Below the pieces are notes generated by a model. It worked only from the letters and a program-made list of their open reading frames with translations. It was not told where the DNA came from and did no database searches. Shown here one piece after another: positions 44,132 through 55,893 of a stretch of 64,000 bases of DNA; positions within the stretch are counted from its first letter, which is position 1; the number at the start of each line of letters is the position of its first letter. Location of the stretch: the NCBI GenBank assembly GCA_035771175.1, contig CM069598.1, forward strand, positions 19,968,938-20,032,937, given 5' to 3'. Position numbers and translations under genes: made by a program. The stretch comes from Paratinospora sagittata. Its lineage: Eukaryota; Streptophyta; Magnoliopsida; Ranunculales; Menispermaceae.

Positions 44132-46861
44132 TGTTGGTCCACCCAAGAGGGGGGTGAATTGGGTAAGATGGCCAATTTTAAACTTCTCTTCCAATAACTT
44201 AGTGATATACATGAGTGTATTGGAATTCAATGTATAAATAGAACTTAGACTAAAATGCAAACGTTAGACACACAAGATTTATAGTAGTTCGGCCAAGCTT
44301 GCGTCCACTACCTAATCTTTCGATTAGGATTTTCTCAATCCACTAACTGACTCTCTTACGAGTGTGAACCAAATCGTTACAATTGCTCTTTTGTAGGTTA
44401 AAGGCAAACCTATCCTTTCACAGGCTAAGGATGAACGACATTTCTTTTTTCCGGAATGAGAAAAAACTCATGTTCCTTTTACAGGATAAGGAAGAACTGT
44501 TTCTCTTTTATAGGTTAAGAGATAACCTATCCTTTTACAGGTTAAGGACGCACCTATCCTTTTACGGGGTTAGGATGAACTGGTTTCCTACTTACAGGTG
44601 AGGATGAACCTTTTTCTCTTTTGCAGGTTCAGAGATAACCTTAACATGATTTCAATCATGAAATCATTAAGTGAACTATATTCACTTGTCCTGGTTGTTT
44701 CAATCCAGAAACACATCAGCATTACAACAAAATAATGTTGGTTCTAACTGAGTAAAACACTTTACAATTAAGCTCAGTACATAGCATTACAAAGATGCAT
44801 AAATTGAAATACGTAATGCTAAGAGGAAATACACTTACAGTCCTTTACCTTTCAATGTTCGGTATTGCTCAAGTGCAGTTTCAAAAAACATGAATGATGT
44901 GATATGAAAATCAGTGCTTCTTCGAAAATAATATGATACCAATAAAACATTGACGTAGAAAATGAAGGACTAGTGTAAATCAAAGACACGGGCATGTTTC
45001 AAAAAGATATAGAATATAAGTATGAAAACTTCTGGTTCAGTATTCAGTAGTTGACTCAACTTCTTTCTTCAGCAAGATTGATATCAAGTATAGATCAGTG
45101 TTGAGAATTTGAGTAGATACCAGATCAAATAGATTTTCAAAGATGAAATATAATTGAAGTTCAATATGAAAATCTTTTGAATACGTAAAGGTATCAATGA
45201 AAAATACTTTGAAAGTTTAGATATTTGAAAAACATTTTGACACAGACTAACTTTCAAAAGTGTTGGCACAATAAAAATTATTGGCGAGTTATTTGGTCCT
45301 AAGTGTTAGTATCTATAGACTTAGTAGGACATAGCCGTTAGACATTTGAAGTTCAAACAAGATGAACGTTTACGCACAACGACTAGAATGTTATATGAAA
45401 ATAACAACTGCAATTTTCACTAACATCGTGGTGCTTTTTAGATTACACGAAAAAGGAAAGTTTTAGAAAAACTTAATTCATGCATCAAAGAAGATCTTTG
45501 ATAAATCTGAAAAGGACTTTGTGCAAAGATCTGTTCTAAAAAAATAGACTTCTATAGTGTACCTATAGAACAGTGACGGTTGTTGAATTAGCGTCCTGAT
45601 TCCACAATCAGTGTCGTGACGCATAATATCAACTTTGTCATTTTGTTCCTTAAGGGCGCTCATTACATATAAACGTCCTGCTGAACAATGAAGTGATGGC
45701 ACTACTAAAACGTGAGCGTCCTGACTTTCTTTGACACTTAAACGACTTAACCCTGAGGGCGCTAATGCACAGTTAGCGTCCTACTTCATTTTAAAAAATT
45801 AAGTGCATGAGGGCTCTACTTTCCGAATAAGCGTCCTGCCAGTTAAAACATAAAACACAATACGAGGGCGCTACAACACTATAAGCGTCCTACCACATAT
45901 TTAAAAACATTTGAACAATAATACAAAGCGCGTTGAAGGACAATCAATGTCCTGAAAGTTATTAAGTTGATTCCCAAAGGTAAGGGCGCTCTTATCCAGG
46001 TAGCGTCCTGATAGATTGTTCAACTTATAACTATCAGCATCCTCAAAGATAGATTCTTTGAAAAACTTAGAAATTTTTCGGTAAGCTGATGTTGAGTCAG
46101 CATCCTGACAACTTCAGAGGTTGACTAAAGGAGGCTAGCTACCTACAAGTAAGCGTCCTAAATAATCAGTTCAATTCAACCTTGAATGTTATCAACGCCC
46201 TAATGAATCATCAGCGTCCTCACTTAACAAGTTCAGGAGAGCGCTGCTGAGACATTAGCGTCCTGAAAAATTCTTGAAAAACAGTTTTGACTCGCGATTA
46301 AAAATACGATAAAAACGAATAAAAAATTGGTAAATTTCAAATTAAATATCGAGAATTAAATCATTTGAAATACCATAAAACGTATGATCAAAACATGCAA
46401 GTATGCAAGTGGTTTGTGCATGGTTTTGGAAAACGTTTGAGCAATGTCGATTAGAGAAAGATATACCTTAAATACTGTATATTTTCCATTTTCTCATAAT
46501 CTTTAAATCCAACTCTTTATTATGAGATCTTTAATGTTGACAGCTCGCAAGAGTTGAATGTTTTGAACGTTGATTGAAAGATGAAAACTTGAAGCTTGAT
46601 CGAATCGTTCGAGTGGTGTGATATTGAAATCATGATATGATCGTTGAGGTCCTTTTGATTGAAACGATTTTGAACGTCTGATATGACCTTTGAGTTCCTT
46701 GATCGCATCGTTCCTTGACTTTTTTGCTTTTCCAGAGGTGCTGGGATGAGATCTTGATTAAGGCTCGTTAGCACCAAAAGTACTTTGTTTGTGATCATCA
46801 AAATATACTTCATCACAGTATATTTAGGGACGTGCTAAGTAATGAACCACTTAGATTAACA
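44132..46861 (-). mobile_element. E1 solo LTR, minus strand, duplication attat
   Basis: 2.73 kb, flanked by attat (44127-44131 and 46862-46866). It is the inverse of E2. The U3 motif array appears as gcgtcctg / gagggcgct at 45585-46265, roughly fifteen copies. The leader hairpin units lie at about 44300-44640. ORFs in it (44383-44601, 45478-45702, 46520-46816) are chance. Confidence 0.88.
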
Positions 46862-46951
46862 ATTATGACAGAATAATTTTTACTTGAGTTATTCTCATCA
46901 TCAAAAATCACAATATATCTGATCATATAGCCATTGTCATATATACTAGTG

Positions 46952-47107
46952 TTTGTAGAGTTGGCCCCTCATTTGCCTTAGGTGCACTGGACCACTAAAT
47001 GCACTCTCTGCAGTAGAGTCATCCTGGTCCAGAGGGCGTGGGGAGTTGACTGAATCAGACTCCATCATTGACTCATCGGATAAACTCAGCAGAGAGGGTG
47101 GTGTTGG
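46952..47107 (-). pseudogene. D4 ORF3, C-terminal part
   Basis: An open frame of about 50 codons ending at a stop at 46952-46954. It reads TPPSLLSLSDESMMESDSV ... RPLDQDDSTAESAFSGP and aligns with the second half of D1 ORF3 (PPSLPELP, ESDSVHSP, DSTTQSA). The frame is kept in both, although the bases have diverged. The upstream part has been lost together with gag-pol. Function is unknown. Confidence 0.65.
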
Positions 47108-47123
47108 AACGACGCTAAAAACT

Positions 47124-48497
47124 TGTTCCGTGAAAATCGCAAGTGTACGGTGTCAATAAGTAGTAATAACCGATGAAAATCGAGTTGTCGTCCTCTGGGA
47201 TTGTTTACTTCACCAATTACCATGTTCACTAATCTTTAACTTTATCTAGCAATTCAAATTGTAGGATTTCAAGTATATAAGCAGTAGATTAATTTAATAT
47301 AAACAAATAACTATAAAAAATATCAATATATGAGAAAATCTAGAGAATCAATTTCACCCAACTATCAATTATGTAATTTAGACATGCTTATTATCAAATT
47401 CATTTTCTAGTCTATAGGTCAAAATCCTCAAGTCTCTAATTCCCTCTTACGAGTGCTGAATTAGAACGTATCATCAAGAATAGGATTTGATCTCTCGATA
47501 AAACTCATATTCTCAACAACCCATTAAACCTTGTGATTTTCCTACAACTTCAAGAGGTATCATAAATCTCTCGATTCTACGACAATCTCAGGTCATGAAT
47601 CCCTTATTCCAACCTAAGAAACCCTCTCTCGAGTGTCGCCTCCCAAATATAGGATCAATTAATCAATGGCCAAAAGATTAAAGGCATTAAACATGGAGAA
47701 ACATGAATAAACTTAAGAAAATATCATTGATAATAAACAAAACCTAAAATCAAACCATAATCTCTAGTTTAGGATCTATTTCCTCTCTAGAACAAAGATT
47801 TAGTTCATCACTTGGAATAAAGAAACTAAATACATGAAGACGAGCATGATATTAAACATTAAAATCAAACTAGGTTCCTAAAACTTGTAGATTTCTCTCT
47901 TCTCTCAAATGAAGATTTATTCGCGTTCCTTCGCTCCTTGCTGTCTCTTTCTCTTCTCTTGTGTCTTCTCCTCGAAAAATCCTAAATTTTGATATATAAT
48001 ATGCCCCAAAGTCGTGTTGAATCAAAATTGGAAAGTGTGGAAGAATAAATTTTGAAAACTTGCTAAAAATCGCAAGTGTAAAAACTCAAAGGTGAGGCGG
48101 CACCCAGATTCTCTCTTCTTCTTTCTTCTTTTCATCATCACGGCACCCAGAACGCTTATGGGTGGTGTTTTTTTGTGGACTTAGCCATTTTTTCGCTCCT
48201 TTCTGACTTGTATTCTTCATGTTTCTTCATTGCATCTTCTTGTGCATGTTTCCATCATCCATTTATGACTAACACATCTAAACACCTACAAAACAAAGCA
48301 AATCTAATTAGTAACACATTTAAATGATCAAATCTATCAACTTATAAAATTAAAAAACGAATTAAAGCATGAAAACCAATTTATTCCTAAACTAACAAGT
48401 GCATCAAAACTAACATAAACACATCAAACTAATGCATGAAATGTCCAAAAACACACTTAAAACATGCTCTAAAACCTATCTAAATATGCAACTATCA
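47124..48497 (-). mobile_element. C3 solo LTR, minus strand
   Basis: About 1.37 kb, the inverse of C1 and C2: on the minus strand it starts TGATAGTTGCATATTTAGA and ends TTTTCACGGAACA. No duplication is visible (aaact against gtcaa), which fits a deletion next to it. It joins ORF3 on one side to the ORF1-gag spacer on the other. Confidence 0.75.
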
Positions 48498-49110
48498 GTC
48501 AACAGTGGCCATGTTGAGTCTGCAAAAGAAGCGGTTTTTTGTGAGCGTTTCCAAATATCGACGCTTGATAAGTACGCCTCAAGTTTCCACGTCCCATACT
48601 GTGCAAACTTGGTTAATATTTACCATACAATCCGATATTCTCGAAAGTTCACCAAACAATTTGGTCATAGGTATTTGCTTACTCCTGCGATTTATTCTTA
48701 TCCTGCCAGTTTGTCGTGTCCCATACCACTTCAAACTGACAGATAAGAGAAAATCTTCCATTTTGTAAGGGAACCTACCATACAAGTCATACAAAGCAAA
48801 CAAAAAATCACAAACCAAACGAGATTTATAATTCTATCTTATTGAGTGACTTTTCATGTTACGTGACGCTCGAATCTCTATGACTTAGTTAATGAATTGT
48901 GTTTTAAAAAAAAAATTGTTAGACTTAAAGTCTATACTATTTTTTTCAAAAGTTACAACAAGATTTTTCTTTGCCTGTTGTAGGATTCTAACCAGTCTAT
49001 CCTAGGATTATATCCTATTAGGTCGTCAAACATTTTTACCTATTGCAAAAAGCTGCTATAGAAACGTTTACCTATCTACACAAGTCAAAAACATCAGCCA
49101 ACTCTAGAAG
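48498..49110 (-). mobile_element. D4 spacer after ORF1
   Basis: Non-coding. Two gtatgggac(a/g)cg-type units, about 125 bases apart on the minus strand (near 48720 and 48595), recall the repeats of the D1 spacer at 9900-10200. No gene is supported; the minus frame 48818-48579 is open by chance or is a spacer remnant. Confidence 0.5.
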
Positions 49111-49998
49111 TCATGGCTGAGATCTATCATCTCTCGTAGACTTGCCCCCTTGGGTGGGAAATGGTATGTCAGCAAAGAAAGCGTCGAGGTCAATGTCAAA
49201 ATTTACTAATTGGATTATGATGTCTGTCTCAGGCTTGGGGAAGTTCATCAAATCTGACTCGAGTTGAGTCAAATGCGTTGCTAGCTGAGGCTAGACAGGA
49301 TTACTAGCGAGCTGATGGGGTTGTTAAGTGGTTGAGCACCGACTACCTGGTTCGGTCCGTTTCTCAAGGTGTCCAATTCTCCTTGCATTTTGTCCATCCG
49401 AGTGTTAAATTTTTCTCTTGACCGGCTTAATTCATCAGTCATCGAGTCCCGAATGTCATTGCATCTCTCATTTATGAGAAACACAAGTGTATCCCTGAGG
49501 GATTCTAGTGTTAGTGGCTCACTCGGGCTAAGGCTGTGTCGAAAGCCCGGAGGTATCGATGTTGATCTTCGCTCGTAAGCGGAAGTCCGAGATGTCTACA
49601 CCAATGTCTAGATGTGAGAGTCTACCGGTGGCTGACTCTTTTGCTCCTGATCTCCATCCTCCTCTTCGCGGCCTCTTCTTGAATCGTTTGGCGCTCTGTC
49701 CTTTGCTCTTGGCACCAAGAACGAGCGTGGCTGCTTCTTCCTAAGATTCCTTCAGTGATTTTTCGAGTCAAAGTGTTGGTCTCAACATTACTCAAATCCA
49801 CATTGTGGTATTACAAAATTTTCATGATAAAGGCGCCATAGGCCACCTTATCCGGATACAGGGCATTTCTTGCAACGTGTCGCAAAATGATGTGAGGTAG
49901 ACATATAGGAATACCCTGATCTAAACAGTAAACAAGAAATAGTTGGGACATGGTTATGTGCCCAAGGGCCTTGGTCACGAGGACATTTGATAGAACTA
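49111..49998 (-). pseudogene. D4 ORF1, C-terminal half
   Basis: Read from 49998 down: a segment with LFLVYCLDQGIPICLPHIIL (matching FLAYCLVKEIHVNLHFIIL in D1 ORF1), then a charged stretch, then a predicted coiled coil (SMTDELSRSREKFNTRMDKM, near 49445-49386) and the end FFADIPFPTQGGKS. Several stops and frameshifts are present. The N-terminal half lies on the other side of the Helitron. Confidence 0.68.
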
Positions 49999-50003
49999 TC
50001 TAC

Positions 50004-51978
50004 ACTACATATAATAGAAATATCTGGGCACTTTCCACGGTAAAGCCATTTTTTGGCTAATACTAAAAGGCCCCTTCTTTACATATTTAAAGTTTTGTTT
50101 TACATTCTGTTATAGCAATAAAGTAAGGTTGTATCAGTAATTTTAAATATTTAAACTTATCTTTTTATATTTTATCCCTTCGTAATCGGCAATTCCGCTC
50201 CAACTACGCCTCTTGCCTGTCCTAATTTTTCTCAAACTATTCCAGGACGCCTATCAAATACGTGAGTAAGTTATTCTAACTACTTCCTTTACAATAAAAA
50301 AATTCTCAAATGAGTTAAAACTTGAATGGTTGGCTTTCGAACGTTTTTCCCACATTTTCTAAGGCTTTTTTTTAAGAAACGAAAGTTTATCTTTTCCCAA
50401 CCCAAATCTTACTTCTTTTTTATCTTATTCACGATCGAGGCTTACCGATTGCCAGATTGTCTACATGGAGAAAGTCATCCACTCTTTACAAGAAGTAAGA
50501 TTTTGTAGAAACTGCTTCATTCCTTTAAAATCAAGTAATTTCCTTCAAACCCAACCCCAAATTGACTCTGTTTTTCTACTCTTTTATTCTTCTTAATTGA
50601 ATAATTACCATCCAATTATTTGTGTAATGGAGGTTTTTTGGTTGCAGTTTCACCGGTATAATGGTTGGGAAAGCTTTATTGTTTAAAATTGTTGAGCACC
50701 GGAGATCCAAAGGATGAAGATTTCAATTTCTTCTAATTTAGAATTAGGGTTTTCAATTTTGATTATTTGGAGGGGTTGTAGGCGAATTGGGTCACGAGGC
50801 ACGCCTTTGAATTTTACAGTTGTTTTTGGAAATTTTTCTCCTGCAAAATCCCTCTTTATATCTTTGAATTTTTGAACTAGGGTTTTTTTTTATAATTATT
50901 TTCGATTTATTTCTAATGATTCAGAGAAATGGAATAGGGGTCTTATAAGATCAAGATTAACATTGATTTTTTTAAAAAATTATTTGAGGGTGATAATCGA
51001 GAAGAGTGAATTAAACATTTATTTATTTATTTTTGGGTGTAATTATGATCTGGGTATGTTGATTGTTCATGAGTTTATGCTCTACCACTCACGGTTGTTG
51101 TTGTCGTGTATACGTTGTAGTCATTTTTGGTTGCACATCCTGATGAAGTAGTTTAATGGTGGAATTGTTCTTCTTAAAAGGCTGAGTGGTTGAGCGTAAA
51201 TTTTGTTTAAAGGTGGGTAAATTTGTATTTTTCTGATTTATTTCTAATTATTCAAAGAATTGGAAGAGGGGGTCTTATAAGATCCAGATTATTGATTTTA
51301 AGTACTTTTACAGTGGGTTCTTGAAAAAGTATCCACTGTCCTTAGTACTCCTACGACCTTCCAACTCTGTTCTTCTTCTCCCTTTTTTTTTCTTTTCTTT
51401 TTTTTTTTTTTATCTTCGTCAGAACCTCTTCTTTCGCTTTACCAAAGTTTCTTTTTCTTCTCTAATTTTCTCCTTGTTTATGCTTTTTTTCTTCATTCAG
51501 GCCTGCTCACTTTATTTTCTACTTTTTAAATCTTTTAATTGTGTTGGCGCAGAGCAAGATCACTTGCAACTGTTAAAACTAACTCAAATACACATTTGCA
51601 CAATGTTTGTATCTACCTATATATCTACAGTGAATTGTTTTTACTCTCAATCAATCAAGTAGATTTGCTAATCAAGAAAGTTTGAGCGAAATGAAATTGC
51701 AGACCATTTGTGAAAGTTTTTGGAAGTCGAGTATGAAGAAGGCTTCGCGATGATGAAAATAAGAGAACACGGTGGTGGTGGTTGCAGTGGTGGTGGGAGG
51801 AGTGGTGGCACACGTAAAATCATATATTATGATGAAAATGTTGTTTTGGAAACTATGGAAGCCATGGCTAGCACCAAGAGAGCAATCAAGATCACCAACT
51901 TTCATGGACGGGAAGAAGAGAGAATGGAAAAAAAAAGTCCTCTCCCATATGCTCTTATTTTTTTCTTTTTTCTCTCTG
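50004..51978 (+). other. Helitron interior, possible captured host DNA
   Basis: No protein family is recognised. An imperfect direct repeat (about 50905-50965 and 51235-51300, sharing ggtcttataagatc) is visible. A pyrimidine-rich stretch (51340-51415) precedes an open frame 51720-52070 with a Gly-rich run (GGGGCSGGGRSGG) and YYDENVVLETMEAM. A captured gene fragment is possible, but the frame may be chance. Confidence 0.4.
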
Positions 51979-53900
51979 GAGATGTTGGATTATTGTTGGT
52001 AAAAGGGATTATTAATCAAGGCATTACTTTGAGATGCACTGCTATCTCTTTTTTTAATTTTAAACTTTAATTGTGAAATAGGCCTCTCTCATATCTTCGT
52101 CCTATTGTTTTCTTTATTATTTCTTCAGATATTGGATTAGTGTTGGTAATGTTGGTGTAACGAAGTTTGGTGATTACAAACAATATCATTTGTGATATTA
52201 ATCACTTTGACTGAGTTGATACAACTTATATTGATCAAATCACAAAAAGTCATCAAAAAGGATAAAGTCAAAGATTAAAGACTCGAAGCAATCGGACAAT
52301 CAAGATCACATCAATGTAATGTAATTGTTTAGATTCTCTAAGGTTGTAGAATACTCTTTAGATTAATAAGCCAATCACTTACATGCATGCATCATACTTT
52401 AAAATCACAATTTATTGCATGATCAAAATGTTTTTAAGTTGGTCAACCTTTTGACTTTCATTAAATTTTGATTTAAACACTTGGATGAACTTTGCTTTGA
52501 TCAAAACTCAATGTTTTCAAGTGTAATTAAACTTAGTTTTTCAAGAAATCATGTTATATACTTAGAAGAATTTCGAAAAATAAAAAATCACGTTTCTGCT
52601 TCAAGAAACGTGTTTCTCTCTTGCCTAGATGATAATTTTTATCGTATTATACAGAAACATGTTCCTCTTACGAAAACTCATTTCCGCCAAAATCATAACA
52701 ATAAAAATTTCATCCCATCACAGAAACGCGTTTCCTCTATAAAAACGCGCTTTTTCCTTTTTCCCGAAATCGATACCCTCTAGAACCTTACAGAAACTCA
52801 TTTCCTTTAAAAGAAACATGTTTCTCACTTTTTGGGTATTTTTGAAAATTTACGTAGAAACACGTTTCCTCCAAAAGAAACACACTTCTTATTATTTTCC
52901 TGAGAGATGTTTTTCAAGCTATTTTTCTCCTATTAGAAACGTGTTTCTCTTATGACCGTTTTGAAAAACACAATAAATACGAGACTTCGCTTATTCATTC
53001 TAACTTTTGCAAAATCAAACACCTATTAAGCTTTTGAGTGTTCTCCAAGTTTACAAATCAAGCAAATGTGTGTGCCAAGTTTCCAAGTTCACTTGTGTTT
53101 TGAGAGAGATCAATAGAATTCTACATCCTGCAAGTTTTTCTCTCCAATCTTTTGCTAGAAATCTCTTTGCTCACACTTATCTCTTTTGAGAGATCATTTT
53201 TAAGAGATTTCAAAGTTCCAAAGGTCTTAGACTTGTGCACTTCATTTACATCAATTATCAAGTCAAGATTTCAACAAAGGAACCTCCATTAGAGCTTGCA
53301 CTTCATTTTCATCATCATTGGATTATTCAAAGGAGGTATTCATTTCCAATTTGTAAGCTTCACTTTATACTTTTGTAAAATTGGAAGTGTACATTGGCTA
53401 AGTTGCCAATTAGGGAAGATTCCATATAAGAAATCTTCAAGGTCTTGTAACGGTTCAATTCACACTCACAAGTGAATCAAAAGGTAAGAGCTGGATTTAC
53501 ACCCGTAAGTTAAATCAAGTGTAACGGTATGATTCACACCCGCAAGTGAATCAAGTGTAGCGGTTTGATCCACGCCTAGTAAGTTGGAACAAGTTAGTGA
53601 GTTTGGAAAATCTTAATTGGGGAGATTAGGTAGTGGAGGTAGGCATTTGGTATTGAACCACTATAAATCACTGTGTATATTATTTACTTCTTGCACTTTT
53701 AATTTGTGTTTTTATCTTTCCAATTTGGTTTGTTTAAGGTTTGGAAAATCTACAATAGTCCAATTCACCCCTCCTCTTGGACTATTATCTGGGCCAACAG
53801 GTAAGAGGGATTATTTATCAAGACATTACTTTGCGATGCACTGCTATCTATTTCTTTAATTATATTCTAAAATTTTAAAATTTTTATTGTGGACTACTTC
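51979..53900 (+). repeat. ~150-bp tandem duplication in the Helitron
   Basis: The unit at 51979-52126 (gatgttggattattgttgg ... gatgcactgctatctctt) is repeated from 52127, where the second unit is split by solo LTR L and completed at 53805-53890. The duplication therefore predates L. Confidence 0.75.
52150..53799 (+). mobile_element. L solo LTR, duplication ggtaa
   Basis: 1.65 kb, flanked by ggtaa (52145-52149 and 53800-53804). TGTTGGTGTAACGAAG ... ATCTGGGCCAACA. The U3 (52595-52950) repeats gaaacgtgtttctc variants ahead of a TATA-like caataaatacgaga (52970). The leader hairpins lie at 53455-53560. It belongs to the same SIRE-like group as A, B, E and K by its U5 end. Confidence 0.9.
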
Positions 53901-54209
53901 TTTATCTATACTATATTTTTATAAAATACACTGATACGTCACTAATATGTGAGGTTGACTCCTTACCCTTTTTTTTTAGTTCTTTGTTTTTTTTTAAGTT
54001 TATATTTTATTACTTCTGTGATTATTGTTTCAATTTTGCATATATATTATTCTAATTTATTGGTTACTGCATTTATTGATTAGTTAATATCGTAGCAGCT
54101 ATATTAATAATTAAATTATTTTTCTAATTTGGGTTTTTTTTTGCTTTAAAGTTTTTTCTAGTTAATGGGTTGATTGTTGTCCACGTGCAACGCACATGCC
54201 GTTCACTAG

Positions 54210-54678
54210 TTTGTGTTAACTCATTAACCTCTTGCCTAAAATGTTTTGTCTTCATTGGCACCTTGACACGACCCGAAGCAAGAGTATTAAAAATAATGTT
54301 CGAGCTACTTACTATCGCTCGTCTTCCCTCATCGGTGTAGACATCACACCGATCGCCCATGACGAGCATGTTCAAAATCTAGGAGATCGCAGGGAGATCT
54401 AACGTGATCATCGTCCCTCGCACTTCCGTCTTGACAACGAGATCACCTCTTATGTCATTATAACCTTCAACGGTCATATTGACATAAAAATCTTGGACTA
54501 AATCTCCTGCGATGACTCCGTTGATGTCGACAACCAAGTGCCAATGTAGACGGTATAGTTTTTCTCTAGTTCAACACGCAAAGTTGTATGGAAGATGTAG
54601 TTGTCTTCCCTTGACTAGCTCTAAGTCTTCAAAGATCGTTGCACGATCTTTCCCTCTAGACCTTGGTTGTTTCAGCAT
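54210..54678 (-). pseudogene. D4 ORF1, N-terminal half
   Basis: The ATG at 54678 starts MLKQPRSRGKDRATIFEDLE, a basic start like that of D1 ORF1. DLVQDFYVNMTVEGYN, VVKTEVRGTMITLD and GDRCDVYTDEGRR align with FHENLTVKN, TTKVNGVDITLT and CDIYTSRGR in D1 ORF1. Stops and one frameshift are present. It is cut at 54210 by the Helitron. A TATA box lies about 95 bases upstream of the ATG. Confidence 0.7.
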
Positions 54679-54759
54679 TTTTTTGACTCACAAGTAGTAG
54701 AAAAATAGTAGGAATGAAAGAAATTTTTGGAAGGAACTAGTGGTGGTGTGAAGGATCTT

Positions 54760-54918
54760 GATCAAGAGGTCTCTATTTATAGAAGACTTCAACCTAAAGT
54801 TGGCATCTTGGAGACCAATTTTTTTTTTTTTTGGGTTGACCATTCATTGGCATCGCTAAGACTCCAACTGTTACGGACTCCAACTTTGAGTTGGCATCAC
54901 CCCAACGCATAGTATCAT
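54760..54918 (-). promoter_or_regulatory. Internal promoter of D4 ORF1
   Basis: On the minus strand, ttggtctccaagatgccaac, a T/A-run and several gttggagtc / gatgccaa units precede the TATA box tctataaatagag (54783-54771). The D4 LTR has the same arrangement (gttggtgtctcc, gatgcc, cctataaataaggg). The match covers motif, order and TATA position. The role is inferred. Confidence 0.6.
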
Positions 54919-55893
54919 ATATATATAAGTGGGCCATACACGACCATCAAACGGAGGGCATGCCCTCCCTAACAAAATATATTAAAATAACCAGGCCATC
55001 TAGCTTAGCCTGGTATACAAAAAGGTGAAGCCTTACACGGGCATAGAAGTGTCGTGGCCATCTACCCAACAACACCCGAATCCATCTTATTCTCCTAAAA
55101 TATTAATCAACGGGAGTGAGCTATTACTCCGTGTGTCACACCCCAGTACACAGCACACCGCAGCGTCTAGTACCCCGGGATCATTTGTCCATACTATTCA
55201 TTCATGAATAGTGCAGGACCTCCCCCAGATTTGAACTCACAACCTCATAAGGTTTGATTTCGCAATCTGAGTAACCACTGAGCCAATGGTTCAATGGCTA
55301 CTCAGATTGCGAAATCAAACCTTATGAGGTTGTGAGTTCGAATCTGGGGGAAGCCCTGCACTGTTCATGAATGAATAGTATGGATAAATGATCCCGGGGG
55401 TATTAGACGTTGCGGTGTGCTGTGTACTGGGGTGTGACAATATTATGTGGTATATAACGGCTGGGGTACGCTCGGTATGAGGTACCCATCACATCCCGGG
55501 AGTACTAGACACTGCGGTGTGCTGTGTACTGGGGTGTGACACCGTGGGTGAAGCAAGTTAACGATCACACATATTCAATAATAAAAGCAATACAAGTCAT
55601 CAATCATGGAAATCAACAAAATATGCAATGTAAATGTCATATCTCATCATAATTCAATATCAACCGGTACAACATCATCTAGCAGCTACCACGCCCTTGG
55701 GGCGAAACGCCTCACAATATATATGTATATAACAATTCCATATGTCAACATGGTCATGATATCATATAATTTTCGGGAACAATAAGCATGATATGAAATG
55801 TAATTCAATTATTAAAGAAGACATGAGATATGCAAACCTAGAGCTGTTGTCCCAACCTTTGGTCTCGAGTTATCATGCCTTTTTTCACAATAA
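54919..55893 (-). mobile_element. D4 5' LTR, truncated
   Basis: Colinear with 41750-42300 of the D4 3' LTR (agggcatgccctccctaac and gatcacacatattcaataat). The terminal ~130 bases next to the primer site are missing at the 54919 side, and the other end is cut by element K. The foldback element splits it at 55134. Confidence 0.75.
55134..55541. mobile_element. Foldback element with tRNA-like boxes, duplication ccgtg
   Basis: 408 bases flanked by ccgtg (55129-55133 and 55542-55546). Positions 55134-55439 form a near-perfect inverted repeat with arms of about 140 bases and a loop of about 24 bases near 55290. A third partial copy ends at 55541. The termini are TGTCACACCCC and GGGGTGTGACA. The minus strand of the first arm reads TGGCTCAGTGG (A box) and gagttcaaatctggg (B box), as in tRNA-derived SINEs. 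Confidence 0.72.

Larger units (their letters stand above)
49999..54209 (+). mobile_element. Helitron, non-autonomous, inserted in D4 ORF1
   Basis: The 5' end TCTACACTACATATAATAG and the 3' end cacgtgcaacgcacatg (hairpin, about 54182-54198) followed by ccgttCACTAG are Helitron termini. It sits between A (49998) and T (54210) without a duplication, as Helitrons do. The ORF1 reading frame is in phase across the two flanks, which fixes both ends. There is no Rep/helicase ORF. It contains an L solo LTR, a tandem duplication and possible captured gene pieces. Confidence 0.78.
41620..55893 (-). mobile_element. Nested chromovirus relative D4 (ORF1 and ORF3, no gag-pol)
   Basis: On the minus strand: 5' LTR (55893-54919, truncated at both ends), internal promoter, ORF1 N-terminal half (54678-54210), ORF1 C-terminal half (49998-49111), spacer, ORF3 end (47107-46952), polypurine tract (44066-44031) and 3' LTR (44030-41620). 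Insertions: foldback element (duplication ccgtg), Helitron (A/T site), C3 solo LTR, E1 (attat), I (ggcgt). Without them about 4.2 kb remain, with no trace of gag, RT or integrase. The right end is cut by element K. Confidence 0.78.

Noticed and set aside
45585..46265. Regularly repeated gcgtcctg/gagggcgct strings, at first sight like a CRISPR array
   Set aside because: Spacing is irregular, repeats are only 8-12 bases and inverted as well as direct, and they are the U3 motif of an E-type LTR in plant DNA.
48579..48818. Minus-strand 79-codon ORF as a gene
   Set aside because: It falls in the D4 spacer, whose repeats match the non-coding D1 spacer in style; no family is recognised.
51720..52070. 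Gly-rich protein gene
   Set aside because: The frame is open for 116 codons but has no recognisable family, and its last third is low-complexity translation of a tandemly duplicated T-rich region. Kept only as a possible captured fragment.
55255..55375. tRNA gene
   Set aside because: A- and B-box-like sequences are present, but no cloverleaf with a paired acceptor stem could be drawn and the sequence is an inverted dimer; a SINE-derived foldback fits better.
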